DNA of 64,000 nucleotides from Amyelois transitella. Its lineage: Eukaryota > Arthropoda > Insecta > Lepidoptera > Pyralidae. The position numbers were made by a program, and so were the translations under genes. Shown piece by piece: positions 28,800 through 39,182 of this stretch. The notes under the pieces were generated by a model, which did not search any database, was not told the DNA's origin, and saw only the letters and a list, made by a program, of their open reading frames with translations. The stretch lies in contig NC_083523.1 of the NCBI RefSeq assembly GCF_032362555.1, positions 1,835,501 through 1,899,500 of the forward strand. The letters run 5' to 3'. Position 1 is the first letter of the stretch, and each line of letters opens with the position of its first letter.

Positions 28800-29920
28800 T
28801 GTGAGCGTTGGTAGATCAGTGGTTGAAGTTTCATAACCCCACGGAACGGATACACTAAGTTGATTATTTTTAGTGGCAAAACACGCCTAAACAAGCTTTG
28901 TCGACGAATCCTTCTTTTGGTAGAAGGTTCTGTCGTCGATTCACTCATTAACGTATCGTTTTGTCGGCGAAACGTTCGTAGTAGAAAGGTTTTGTCGTTG
29001 AACAACGCACAAACGAACCATTCTGTCGGCTGCTCATCCGGCACAGAAACATTTTCAAAATTCTTTCAAGCGCCGGCATTAATGCGAGCCACCTTGTTTT
29101 ACTATAGCCCAGCAGTTTCTAATACTCTGTGTCAGTGGAATCACAGAACTATTTCAGAGTTTCCACTCGAATGGTATATTCTTTCCTCCGAAATTACAGT
29201 TCGTATTGTCTCCCGAAAATTCCACTATTTTTTTATTTAAATCATTGCAAGACAATATGTACTTCTTTCAAATAATTGACAACTATATCCGATGTTTCAC
29301 CTGGTTGCTCTCGAAACTCTAAAATCTTTAAGGCCTTCACAAGGTAAAAAATAGCGAATTAAAACAGGGAATAATTATATCGAGCCGTGATTCGAAGCAT
29401 CTGTCGATAAAGTGATATAGTGGGCTTCGCGAAGGTGGTTATTTAATTCATCCAACGCAAAGTAGGTGCTAGCACATTTTCAACAATAGCTTGAGGTTTT
29501 GAGCACGAATGATGGTGATAATTAATATGAAAAATCATGTAAATTACATGACAATTAGTAAAATATATTGCATCTTTATTTTTTAATTTTCTTTAATTAT
29601 ATATGTTCATACGTTACGCCGCCTGTCAAGGTCTTATGCTGTTCAGAACCGCCTGTCATTGTACACATTTCTTGTTTTTGTAAAACTTACAATAGTTTTC
29701 TTTTGTTACCTTGACAATGTTAGCATAAATAGCACTCCGTGTTGTTGTAACAAGTAACATGGTTTTTTTACTGTACCTATTATTTAGTACCAATTTATTA
29801 ATTTTCTTTTTTCAATTTGTTTCAAATAATAAGAAAAATACTGACTCAGTTAGATTAAGTAAGCGTAAGCGTTATGTTTGTGAGAAAATAATTTTACTTT
29901 TGTTATTTTGTACTATTTAT
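28800..29920. other. non-coding; loose TTTGTCG/CGAA words at 28870-29040
   Basis: No gene. The words TTTGTCGACGAA, TCTGTCGTCGAT, TTTGTCGGCGAA and TTTGTCGTTGAA recur at 28896-29010, a decayed tandem repeat. The rest is AT-rich. Confidence 0.4.
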
Positions 29921-31600
29921 TTATTTATTTTTATCATTAGCAATGAGAGAGCTTAAAAATTCTATTGGGTAAGTTGTAGCATCAGTCTGATTTACTACAC
30001 TGTTATATGATGTGTATACCACTTCATTCCATACCAATTTCTTTGATGGCAGTGACTTGGTCGTTTCTTGAGCAAAGTATCGCACGTTCACATAACCAAG
30101 AAGTTCTGTCAAGTTTTCTTTAGGAAGGATACCGTCGCCTATTATATGTGTTGCGTTCTCTATCATCACTCAGCCTTTTGCGTTTCGGTAAACGTTTCCG
30201 AAGCGCGAGACAATGCATGACGTTCTTGGTCAGCACACAGCCGATTTGCGTTTCCGTAAACGTTTCCGAAGCGCGAGACAATGCTTGACGTTCTTGGTCA
30301 GCACACAGCCGATTTTGCGTTTCCGTAAACGTTTCCGAAGCGCGAGACTGCATGACGTCCTCGGTCAGCACTCAGCCGATTTTGCGTTTCGGTAAACGTT
30401 TCCGAAGCGCGAGACTGCATGACGTCCTCGGTCAGCACTCAGCCGATTTTGCGTTCGATTTTGCGTTTCGGTAAACGTTTCCGAAGCGCGAGACAATGTA
30501 TGACGTTCTCGGTCAGCACTCAGCCGATTTTGCGTTCGATTTTGCGTTTCGGTAAACGTTTCCGAAGCGCGAGACAATGCATGACGTTCTTGGTCAGCAC
30601 TCAGCCGATTTTGCGTTACGGTAAACGTTTCCGAAGCGCGAGACTGCATGACATCCTCGGTCAGCACTCAGCCGATTTTGCGTTTCGGTAAAGGTTAGCC
30701 CCGTTAAAGCGCCCGACAGCATGTGCACCTCTCAGTCAGCAGTTAGCCGGGTTTTTCTTTGGGTTGAGTTTTCAGAGGCGCGAGTAGATGCATTCCGCTT
30801 ACGTTTAGCACGCAGTCTAGCTTGTCTCTGAGTTAAAGTCTCCAAAGAGCGAGAGCGAGAATAGCGCTACCGATTAGCCCTAAGTCGTCCCTGTCTGTCT
30901 TCGAAAGACTCTTGAGACCTCATCATCCTCATTCTTTTCGCTACTCTGCTGGCTTGAGACAGGTTTGTCCTCCTTTTCCTAGTCGTTTTTATAAATATGA
31001 AAAGCAATTTACATTCAGTAATCCAGAATATGAATATCAATAACAATTTGCAATTTTTTTCTATGAACTGACACTGAAACTCAATTAGAAAGCAATAATA
31101 AATCGAGAACGTTATAAAGTTAGCAATTACACCAACCAAATCCTGAACCCTAAGCAAAAGAAATCCAAAAATAACAGCAATATCTGTCGTGAAATAAATT
31201 CTACATACTAACACCAATTCCTAAACATATTTATTTATTTTATATGTAAAATATGAAAGTATAAAACGTATAAATAATAACGTATGTAAATAAACGTATA
31301 TATAATAAATATAAAAGCAAAACAACGTTTGCCATATAAATAATTTTTCACTAAAAGGGTATAAAAATAAATGTTGGCCGATTCTCAGACGCGTTTCACC
31401 AGCAAAATTCAATGCGCCACAATGCTGGCAAACAACGGCCATTGGACCAATGCAAACTAAACGATTCAAGGCGTAGTAGATGGTGCAATCATATCGAAAC
31501 GCTGCTCGATTCAAATCAATACTTGAACCATTTCTTCTTGCAATTCGAAGATTATTCCTCAGTTCATCTGTACGATAAGCTCGACGATTTCTCGTTTCTA
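29921..31600 (-). mobile_element. Helitron remnant with RASET-repeat N-terminus
   Basis: Minus strand, from right to left: a RepHel N-terminal phrase (RRAYRTDELRNNLRIARRNG, LNRAAFRYD, MAVVCQHCGALNFAGE) at 31580-31390; basic and RASET repeats at 30960-30177; and a helicase piece (IIGDGILPKENL, TSYNSVVNQTDATTYPIEFL) at 30169-29940. The Rep core and most helicase motifs are deleted. No ends found. Confidence 0.7.
30177..30693 (-). repeat. coding minisatellite of about 69 bp (RASET repeats)
   Basis: GTTTCCGAAGCGCGAGAC recurs at 30194, 30262, 30331, 30398, 30477, 30558 and 30627. The base unit is 69 bp = 23 codons and reads on the minus strand SRASETFTETQNRLSADRER. Two units carry an extra 12 bp (NRTQ). 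Diverged relatives run on to 30960 (SQESFEDRQGRLRANR). Such RASE/T repeats form the N-terminus of arthropod Helitron helicases. Confidence 0.8.
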
Positions 31601-31687
31601 ATTAAAGAACTTCTAAGGAAAATAACGCATTTTTCAAGTATTCGTCAATTTTTCAGTATTTTTAAGATATATTCTGCTATTCCTAAT

Positions 31688-31800
31688 CCCTAATCGCATG
31701 AGTATGAAGGGGGCAAAAAAAAATTTTTTTTTTACTGAAAATGTCTCTTGTTTTACCTTATATAATAGTTGAGGTGTGAAAAAAAAGTAATAATAATTAA
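31688..31800. repeat. repeat shared with 55265-55380
   Basis: CCCTAATCGCATGAGTATGA, then TTTACTGAAAATGTCTCTTG, CCTTATATAATAGTTGAGG and AAAAAAGTAATAATAATT match the stretch near 55.3 kb with few changes. Both lie near Helitron helicase pieces, so it may be a subterminal Helitron segment. Confidence 0.6.
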
Positions 31801-31807
31801 GAAAATA

Positions 31808-31862
31808 GTCGACGAAGCCATATACATATGGCTTATACATACAGCCATATACATATGGCTTC
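31808..31862. repeat. short palindromes AGCCATATACATATGGCT
   Basis: GAAGCCATATACATATGGCT and AGCCATATACATATGGCTTC occur 27 bp apart. Each is nearly self-complementary. Confidence 0.7.
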
Positions 31863-31895
31863 GTATGCATTATAGCAAAACAATATGATTATCAT

Positions 31896-32228
31896 TAGAG
31901 ATCGGATATTAGGATGCATATTTACCTAAAGTTGGGGTGTTGGGTTAGTATGGAACGTACTTCTATACCTCAAAAATTCCGGGATTTGGCATTGATACAC
32001 TTAATATTCTAATTTTGTATTCGAACTGTATTCGTACTGACTAAAAAATCACGCGGTATAATTCTGGAATCCCGGTAGGTAGGTAATTTTTTAATAAATA
32101 TGATCATCCATCACTTATTATTTCCAGGATTTAAAATAATTCGAATCCCGAAAGCAAGAAGCCGCCTCCATACTTACTTAGCCAAAATATTAGTTTAGGT
32201 AAATATGCATCCGTTTATCCGATCTCTA
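31896..32228. mobile_element. MITE with 35-bp terminal inverted repeats
   Basis: TA-flanked. Left GAGATCGGATATTAGGATGC, then ATATTTACCTAAA; right is the complement, ending GATCTC at 32226, with small mismatches (ATTAGG / AAACGG). 329 bp between the TAs. TA flanks fit Tc1/mariner; a TTA/TAA reading would fit Harbinger less well. Confidence 0.7.
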
Positions 32229-33120
32229 ATTGTCATTGATCGTATGCATTAACAATTAAACTTTATGAAATTCCAGAATACAGTTGCGTTTGTCATTGAA
32301 ACATAAAGAAACCTTACACTTTCCATATTTCGTGAAGGAACGGTATTTTAACATGTGTTCAGCCCTGAATAGTTGTTATGTAGTTGTAAACGCGCGTTGA
32401 ACGCTTGTCATCTGATCGTACCCTTAAAAAGCCACGTTAAGGGTCGATGATCTGTTATTATTTTAAACTTATAGCCAAATATATAAAAAAACAATGTAGA
32501 TATAAATATATAATAAAAAGCATCTTAATTTTAATCCAAAATAGACTATATGAGTTATATAAACAAATATGAGCTATTTTTTATTAGGATACCTTATCAT
32601 ATTATTCTTACGTCTGAAAGCTGGCAACTTCGCTAATTATTAATTATCTAAATGTATTCTATTCTTGACAACTTTAACATGGTTCAATCTTTAATAGCAT
32701 ATCTTCTACAGCTATTGCCGCTGGCCAGGAACAGAAGATGGGCACACTATTAGTATTCCCGATTTTCATGTCATCCAACCGATCTTCTTGATCTCCATTT
32801 GCCCATCTTATACTGATTAAAATATAACTGCCAGGAGGAGTGAATAAACAAAAATATAGACATATCATAGTCCATAAACGCAATAATTAAGGAAGTTGCC
32901 ATACAATACAAGCGTTTTGTAAGGGGCGTTTTGGACTCGTCCAAATTATGTGTTACCTCGTATATCTCAGGTAGATTATTGTTTATTGATGACACTATTT
33001 GACCCGTGTTTCAGTTGTTGTGAAACTAGATTGATACCAAAACAAAAAAAACATTGTCATCATGCCTATTGATACAATCTCTGCGTACTTCTTTCGTTAA
33101 TTAACATTGGTAAGGAAACT
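32229..33120. other. non-coding
   Basis: No convincing exon, although the missing Dcp2 exon with the EETG part of the Nudix box would be expected between here and array A. Confidence 0.4.
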
Positions 33121-33123
33121 TAC

Positions 33124-33235
33124 TTCGCGAATGGCACACTCCCAAGGCTCCTTGCTTTCATTCATCTTGCCTTTTGGGAATCCCCAAGACACTTGTTACA
33201 AGTGTTGTCTTATTACAAGAATTTCTTGTAATAAG
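33124..33235 (-). pseudogene. Dcp2: Dcp2 Nudix-box exon, single copy
   Basis: Minus strand SWGFPKGKMNESKEPWECAI, then RE and a GTAAGT donor at 33123. This matches Dcp2 ([28 protein letters not shown]). The first conserved Glu of the Nudix box (G-x5-E) is Lys here. Just upstream, VCL-stop-SYYK corresponds to LLVQSYY, with TAG for the Gln codon, and the next bases hold a 31-bp palindrome (33205-33235, GTCTTATTACAAG arms) that is foreign to the gene and changes the frame. So the copy is broken. It is contiguous with the first unit of array B. Confidence 0.8.
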
Positions 33236-35168
33236 ACTACAAGCATACGTGCGGCAAGTCCGTATTCAGAACGATGGCTCCAAAACTTGGTATACGCCTT
33301 TTATGTTCCTTCCATATCGTTATAAACGTTTATACATAGTTTGCTTAAGTGCTGACGTAGTTCCGGTACATGCTGTAAAATGAAATATTTGTCTTCCATA
33401 TAACATTGCAATAAATATTTCGCGAGTCTTTGAAAAAGTAAGTGCGCGATGCACTAGATATCTAGCTGATAATTTACGAGTATAAGCAAAATAATATTAA
33501 TCTTCTCGGTTTATAGGTGATGGACACATATGCTTGAATGAACGCTTGACTATTGTGCATTTATATTATCAGAATATTCCACCGAGCCTATGACCTCCAG
33601 CGCACTATCTGAGAGGCAGCCATGCAACTACAAGCATACGTGCGGCAAGTCCGTATTCAGAACGATGGCTCCAAAACTTGGTATACGCCTTTTATGTTCC
33701 TTCCATATCGTTATAAACGTTTGTAGTTTGCTTAAGTGCTGACGTAGTTCCGGTACATGCTGTAAAATGAAATATTTGTTAATACTTCCATATAACATTG
33801 CAATAAATATTTCGCGAGTCTTTGAAAAAGTAAGTGCGCGATGCACTAGATATCTAGCTGATAATTTATAAGCAAAATAATATTAATCTTCTCGGTTTAT
33901 AGGTAATGGACACATATGCTTGAATGAACGCTTGACTATTGTGCATTTATATTATCAGAATATTCCACCGAGCCTATGACCTCCAGCGCACTATCTGAGA
34001 GGCAGCCATGCAACTACAAGCATACGTGCGGCAAGTCCGTATTCAGAACGATGGCTCCAAAACTTGGTATACGCTTTTTATGTTCCTTCCATATCGTTAT
34101 AAACGTTTGTAGTTTGCTTAAGTGCTGACGTAGTTCCGGTACATGCTGTAAAATGAAATATTTGTTAATACTTCCATATAACATTGCAATAAATATTTCG
34201 CGAGTCTTTGAAAAAGGAAGTGCGCGATGCACTAGATATCTAGCTGATAATTATAAGCAAAATAATATTAATCTTCTCGGTTTATAGGTAATGGACACAT
34301 ATGCTTGAATGAACGCTTGACTATTGTGCATTTATATTATCAGAATATTCCACCGAGCCTATGACCTCCAGCGCACTATCTGAGAGGCAGCCATGCAACT
34401 ACAAGCATACGTGCGGCAAGTCCGTATTCAGAACGATGGCTCCAAAACTTGGTATACGCCTTTTATGTTCCTTCCATATCGTTATAAACGTTTGTAGTTT
34501 GCTTAAGTGCTGACGTAGTTCCGGTACATGCTGTAAAATAAAATATTTGTTAATACTTTCATATAACATTGCAATAAATATTTCGCGAGTCTTTGAAAAA
34601 GTAAGTGCGCGATGCACTAGATATCTAGCTGATAATTTATAAGCAAAATAATATTAATCTTCTCGGTTTATAGGTAATGGACACATATGCTTGAATGAAC
34701 GCTTGACTATTGTGCATTTATATTATCAGAATATTCCACCGAGCCTATGACCTCCAGCGCACTATCTGAGAGGCAGCCATGCAACTACAAGCATACGTGC
34801 GGCAAGTCCGTATTCAGAACGATGGCTCCAAAACTTGGTTTACGCCTTTTATGTTCCTTCCATATCGTTATAAACGTTTGTAGTTTGCTTAAGTGCTGAC
34901 GTAGTTTCGGTACATGCTGTAAAATAAAATATTTGTTAATACTTCCATATAACATTGCAATAAATATTTCGCGAGTCTTTGAAAAAGTAAGTGCGCGATG
35001 CACTAGATATCTAGCTGATAATTTATAAGCAAAATAATATTAATCTTCTCGGTTTATAGGTAATGGACACATATGCTTGAATGAACGCTTGACTATTGTG
35101 CATTTATATTATCAGAATATTCCATCGAGCCTATGACCTCCAGCGCACTATCTGAGAGGCAGCCATGC
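33236..35168 (-). pseudogene. Dcp2: Dcp2 array B: five tandem copies of the exon before the Nudix box
   Basis: Units end/start at 33236, 33627, 34013, 34398, 34784 and 35168, each about 385 bp. On the minus strand units 2-5 have a 72-codon frame: TREIFIAMLYGSINKYFILQ, then HVPELRQHLSKLQTFITIWK and RRIPSFGAIVLNTDLPHVCL. This aligns with Dcp2 box A/linker and first Nudix strand (F..C.FL.........I..WK.YK..VPTYGAIILDE.L..VLLVQ). Each unit includes intron-like sequence on both sides and cuts the exon at the same point (CTTGTAGT). Unit 1 has extra small indels. Copies 2-5 are nearly identical, so the array is young or homogenised. Confidence 0.78.
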
Positions 35169-35240
35169 AAATATTTAAATTTAATTATTGGTTTAAGGTT
35201 TTGGTTCACAAACAAGTGAATCAAAATCATCTCGTAAACT

Positions 35241-35555
35241 CTATCCAGTTAGTAGGCGAACCAGAAAACTAGGCAATGGGACATCTGGAAATTTTACTGC
35301 ATCGGTGCGTTCGTTAACCGAGACTCGACAGGTACTATGTACTTGGGTTGTATTGCATGAGGCTGTAGGTAACTGATTTAGGTAGGAAAATGATCGAAAA
35401 TCCTTAGAAATGCACTCATAGTATGAGTTTTCAAACGCATCTCTTTCTAACAACTCTTTATTGAGATCAGTGGATAATGTTTCTATCCGATCTTGTATTT
35501 TATCAAATTTGTTAAAGATCTCGAGTGCTCTCTGTGTCCTCAACTCGAGGTCCAT
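35241..35555 (-). mobile_element. BEL/Pao gag fragment (fossil)
   Basis: EIFNKFDKIQDRIETLSTDL, then ENSYYECI and VKFPDVPLPSF match the conserved N-terminal part of BEL/Pao gag. Short and detached from any pol sequence; broken. Age uncertain. Confidence 0.65.
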
Positions 35556-35559
35556 AGCT

Positions 35560-36000
35560 AAATCTGTTGTGAAAGAATCAGGTTTAATTTTGGATATTAG
35601 GGTGGTCCTTATTTTTGACTTTTTTTTTTAAATTCAAATGTCAAATATATAGCTGATTCGAATATATACCCTTAAATATGAAGTGAGTTTTTTTATAAAA
35701 ATTTTTTGTTAAGATTTAGAGGTCAAGGTTTGACAGCTGGTAGAGCTGTCAAACCTTGTACAAAAAGCATCGAATAACAGTCTAAATGATAGTTACAGTG
35801 ATGTTTCATTTAAGTGTTTAAATCACATCAACAAGTGAAACTCGCATAGACAATCGCTGTCTATCCCCTCCACCCCTCTAGGGCTCTTCTGTACCGACGC
35901 GTCGAGATCTAGCCCGCCCCGCACTTGTTGTTAACAGAAATTGTTCTGTTATTGCCTTGAGCAGCATTAAGACATGATTGCGTTCTATTGGGTGGCTTTC
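35560..36000. other. non-coding spacer with the hairpin
   Basis: T-rich stretch at 35610-35710, then a GC-richer patch (35870-35930). No gene. Confidence 0.45.
35724..35758. repeat. perfect 15-bp hairpin
   Basis: CAAGGTTTGACAGCT, five-base loop GGTAG, AGCTGTCAAACCTTG. Isolated in non-coding DNA. Confidence 0.85.
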
Positions 36001-36410
36001 TTTTAAAGGTTTATAATGTCATTTCGTTGAATTATTTTTGCAAAACATTTACTAACCATTACCGGCAAATTGTGTGCTCTTGATGGTCCTTTTCCTTCTT
36101 GGTTAACAAGTTGTCTAAGTAACGTTTCAGTTATAAGACATATTTTGACAACGATTACAGAGGGATAAGTTAATCCTCCAAAATCTTTCAGGCAAATAAG
36201 TTTGTGAAAATAGAGTTTTTCAGCAGAGAGCAATTTATTTTGGTCTGTAGCTTTTTAGTTACGAATCCTCCAATATAGGCCACAACCAGCTCAACTGCTT
36301 CTGGTAGCTGACGTTCTACGTCCAGCATGTTTTAAAAAGCCATACAATTTTCCACCTCCGTGTCAACATTGAGGCTTGAATCATCATTGCTTTCTATTAA
36401 TCTATAGGTA

Positions 36411-36600
36411 CAGTTACACATGCTCATTACTAGCATGCTAAAAAACGTGCTATTAGTATGCTTAATATGAGTATGCTTATGAACTGTTTACATTTGCTAG
36501 CAATAAGCATGCTAGTTTTAAGTATGCTACTAAATAAGCATGCTCAAAGCAAACACTCCAACACAAATGCGATTTTAGCATGCTCTTTGTTAGTTCAAAC
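36411..36600. repeat. H2 left subterminal GCATGCTA repeats
   Basis: At least eight copies of AGCATGCT or ARTATGCT in 190 bp; a matching zone lies at 39230-39440 (TAGCATGCT, GAGCATACT). The word is self-complementary, so a dimeric protein could bind it. Confidence 0.75.
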
Positions 36601-36606
36601 AAAACC

Positions 36607-38721
36607 ATGGACGATGAAACAACCATCCGTACGGAGCTTAATAAAGTTATTCTTTTGCTATCGTTGCAATGCATCCGAAGACTTCTCTCAGGTAGAAAGA
36701 GAAAAAACCAATGTAAAAGGAATAGGAAGATTTGGGTCCGTGATTGGCTAAGTAGAAGGGAACAACTTGGAGCAAGTACTCGATTGCTAGTAGAAATGCG
36801 AGAAGAAGATATTGATGGTTACAAAAATCATTTGCGCATGTTACCGCATCAGTTTGACGAGTTACTATCTAAAGTTGAAAGCGCTATAAAGAAACAAGAT
36901 ACACACATGCGAAATGCTATTCCACCAAAAGTGAAACTGGAAGTGACATTGAGGTATCTAGCAACTGGAGATTCGTTATACACATTAGAAGCACTTCACA
37001 GAGTTGCAAGGTCTACTATATCTCTATTTATACCTGAAGTGTGTGATGCAATATACAATGTTCTGAAGGATTATATGCGGGTAAGTAAAGTAAACCAGTG
37101 ATTATTAGTTTAAATCAAGTATTTATTGTTTAAAATCTAGATTAAAAACTTACTAAACTAAATTTAACTTTAACACATTTTCCATGCTTTGTTCAACAAA
37201 TCTTCTTCAGAGACAGTAGAATCTGATTGGGATAACGCGTAAGGAAGTGTGTAAGTGACTGTATTTGTGTTTGTACTGGGAGGTATGAAAGTCATTGTCT
37301 GTGTGTTTGTAGTATTTGTGTTTGTACTGGGAGGTATGAAAGTCATTGTCTGTGTGTTTGTAGTAGGAGGAGTGTAAGTGACTGTATTTGTGTTTGTACT
37401 GGGAGGTATGAAAGTCATTGTCTGTGTGTTTGTAGTAGGAGGTGTGTAAGTGACTGTATTTGTGTTTGTACTGGGAGGTATGAAAGTCATTGTTTGTGTA
37501 AAGGGAGACAAATTTGGGTACTGGCGTCGACGTCTTGCTGCAGTCAGAATTGTTTGGATCTCATGTTGTACATCTAATGCGTCGTACAATGGTAGAGTTC
37601 GCAATTGAGCTGCAACATTTTGAGCAAAATAATGGAATTCGTCGTAATTAGGCGGTGCATTTATAGCAGAACTAATATTTTGTAAACGATCGAGAGCATA
37701 TGTAATGGGTTCTTCTTGTAAGCTTCTTTTTCTACGTCGTGTTGATGAGTTATTAGATGAACGCGATTGTGATCGATCTTCTGTAGTTGGACTAGGAGAG
37801 GGTGATAACACATTCATCGATTGCGGCGTCAACGAGTTTGAATATGAAACAGCGTCACTTGGTTGTGAATCTTGCGATGGCTCGTCTCTGTCTTGTATCT
37901 GTAAAAAAAATATATTAAGTTTATAAAATACTTATTTGTTTTTTTTACAGATTCCCGGTTCTGAAGATTGGAAACGCATTGAACATGGATTTAGAACTAA
38001 ATGGAACTTTCCAGGTTGTGTCGGAGCGTTGGATGGCAAACATATAAATATATTCGCCCCTGATGATACTTCTGACTACTATAACTACAAGGGCGCTCAT
38101 AGCATCATACTTCTGGCATTAGTTGATGATGACTATTGTTTTTCATACGTAAATGTTGGGACTAATGGTAGAGCTTCTGATGGAGGTGTTTATCAAAAAT
38201 CTAATTTAGCACAAGCTTTGGAAAATAATTCTCTCAATTTTCCGGACCAATCAGTTATTGTGGCAGACGCTGCTTTTCCTCTAAAGTCATACCTTATGAA
38301 GCCCTATCGAACAACTCCAACGCGTAAAGAAAAAATATTTAACTACCGTTTATCGAGAGCCAGACGAATCGTTGAAAATGCGTTTGGTATTTTAGTGACA
38401 CGATTTCGAGTTTTTATGGATGCCATAGATATGGCCCCCAAAAATGTCGATAGAATTACATTAGCTGCCTGCTCTTTACACAATTGGCTTCGGAAAACAT
38501 CTGATATGTACATCACGCAAAGATGCGTCGACTTTGAAGATACACAACAACGTGTTGTGGTACCAGGATCATGGAGGGCACAACTACGGACTGCTTTGGA
38601 AGGCTTACCACCTACACGCTACGCTAACCACGCTTCTCGACAGGCAGGAGCGATAAGAGACACCTATGCGCAGCTCTTTGAAACTACAGAGGCGGTACCG
38701 TGGCAAGGTCATATGATTTAA
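36607..38721 (+). CDS. H2 PIF/Harbinger DDE transposase, two exons
   Basis: Exon 1 36607-37080 and exon 2 37951-38721, in frame (donor CGG/GTAAGT, acceptor TTTTTTACAG), 414 aa. Start MDDETTIRTEL at 36607 chosen over an in-frame ATG at 36580. Exon 1 has the HARBI1-type N-terminal helices (LPHQFDELLSKVESAI, LRYLATGDSLYTLEALHRVA). Exon 2 has WNFPGCVGALDGKHI (D), VIVADAAFPL (D), [20 protein letters not shown] (E), CSLHNWLR. The intron contains the partner's last exon in reverse. No damage seen. Confidence 0.92.
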
Positions 38722-39182
38722 ATTAATAACTACATAGAAAATGCTGTACTACTTATTCTATGATATTAAATAATTGTGTGTTACTAACAGTTACGTGCAT
38801 TTTTATTTAAGTATTGTAAACCAAAACTCACCAATTCCATAGAAATAGGGTCCCTGTAATCGCCAGTGTCTCCAAGGAAAGAATGCATTTCGTGAAACCA
38901 GGACATAGATGGGTTGTACACAGTAGCGGCACCAGAACCGGATCGCTTGGAATTCTCAATTTTTTTTAATTCGCTGTGGTAAACGGACCTCAAGTTCTTG
39001 ATTTTTGATTTTATAATTTTCACAGTCAAAGTAGGATCGTCCATGTTGGTTAATAAATCTTGATATGCATTATTTCTTGCAATATTGTTTTTGTACTGTG
39101 GTATATGCGGATTCCATAGGCACTCGTTGTTCCGATATAAAATTACAAATTTCAACGTTTTTTCATCGCCCCAGCGAGACAT
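37170..39182 (-). CDS. H2 accessory protein, MADF type, two exons
   Basis: Exon 1 39182-38832 (MSRWGDEKTLKFVILYRNNE, LWNPHIPQYKNN, SKRSGSGAATVYNPSMSWFHEMHSFL in pieces) is the MADF domain. Exon 2 37898-37170 follows across a GTGAGT..TTTACAG intron; 359 aa. Exon 2 has Ser/Thr linkers, a BESS-like stretch (NYDEFHYFAQNVAAQLRTLP, DALDVQHEIQTIL) and a C-terminal tandem repeat of TQTMTFIPPSTNTNTVTYTP (three to four units). The intron (38831-37899) contains the transposase last exon. Probable DNA-binding partner of the transposase. Confidence 0.85.
37899..37950. promoter_or_regulatory. H2 bidirectional splice-acceptor core (52 bp)
   Basis: Starts CTGTAAAAAAAATAT (minus acceptor) and ends TTGTTTTTTTTACAG (plus acceptor). 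Pyrimidine tracts on both strands are visible directly next to each AG. Confidence 0.85.

Noticed and set aside
29759-29956. 65-codon hydrophobic open frame as a membrane peptide
   Set aside because: Composition follows from T-rich DNA; no conserved neighbours or splice sites.
16805-33120. Missing Dcp2 exon with the EETG part of the Nudix box
   Set aside because: I looked on the minus strand between the arrays and found no convincing match; it is probably lost or too diverged to see by eye.
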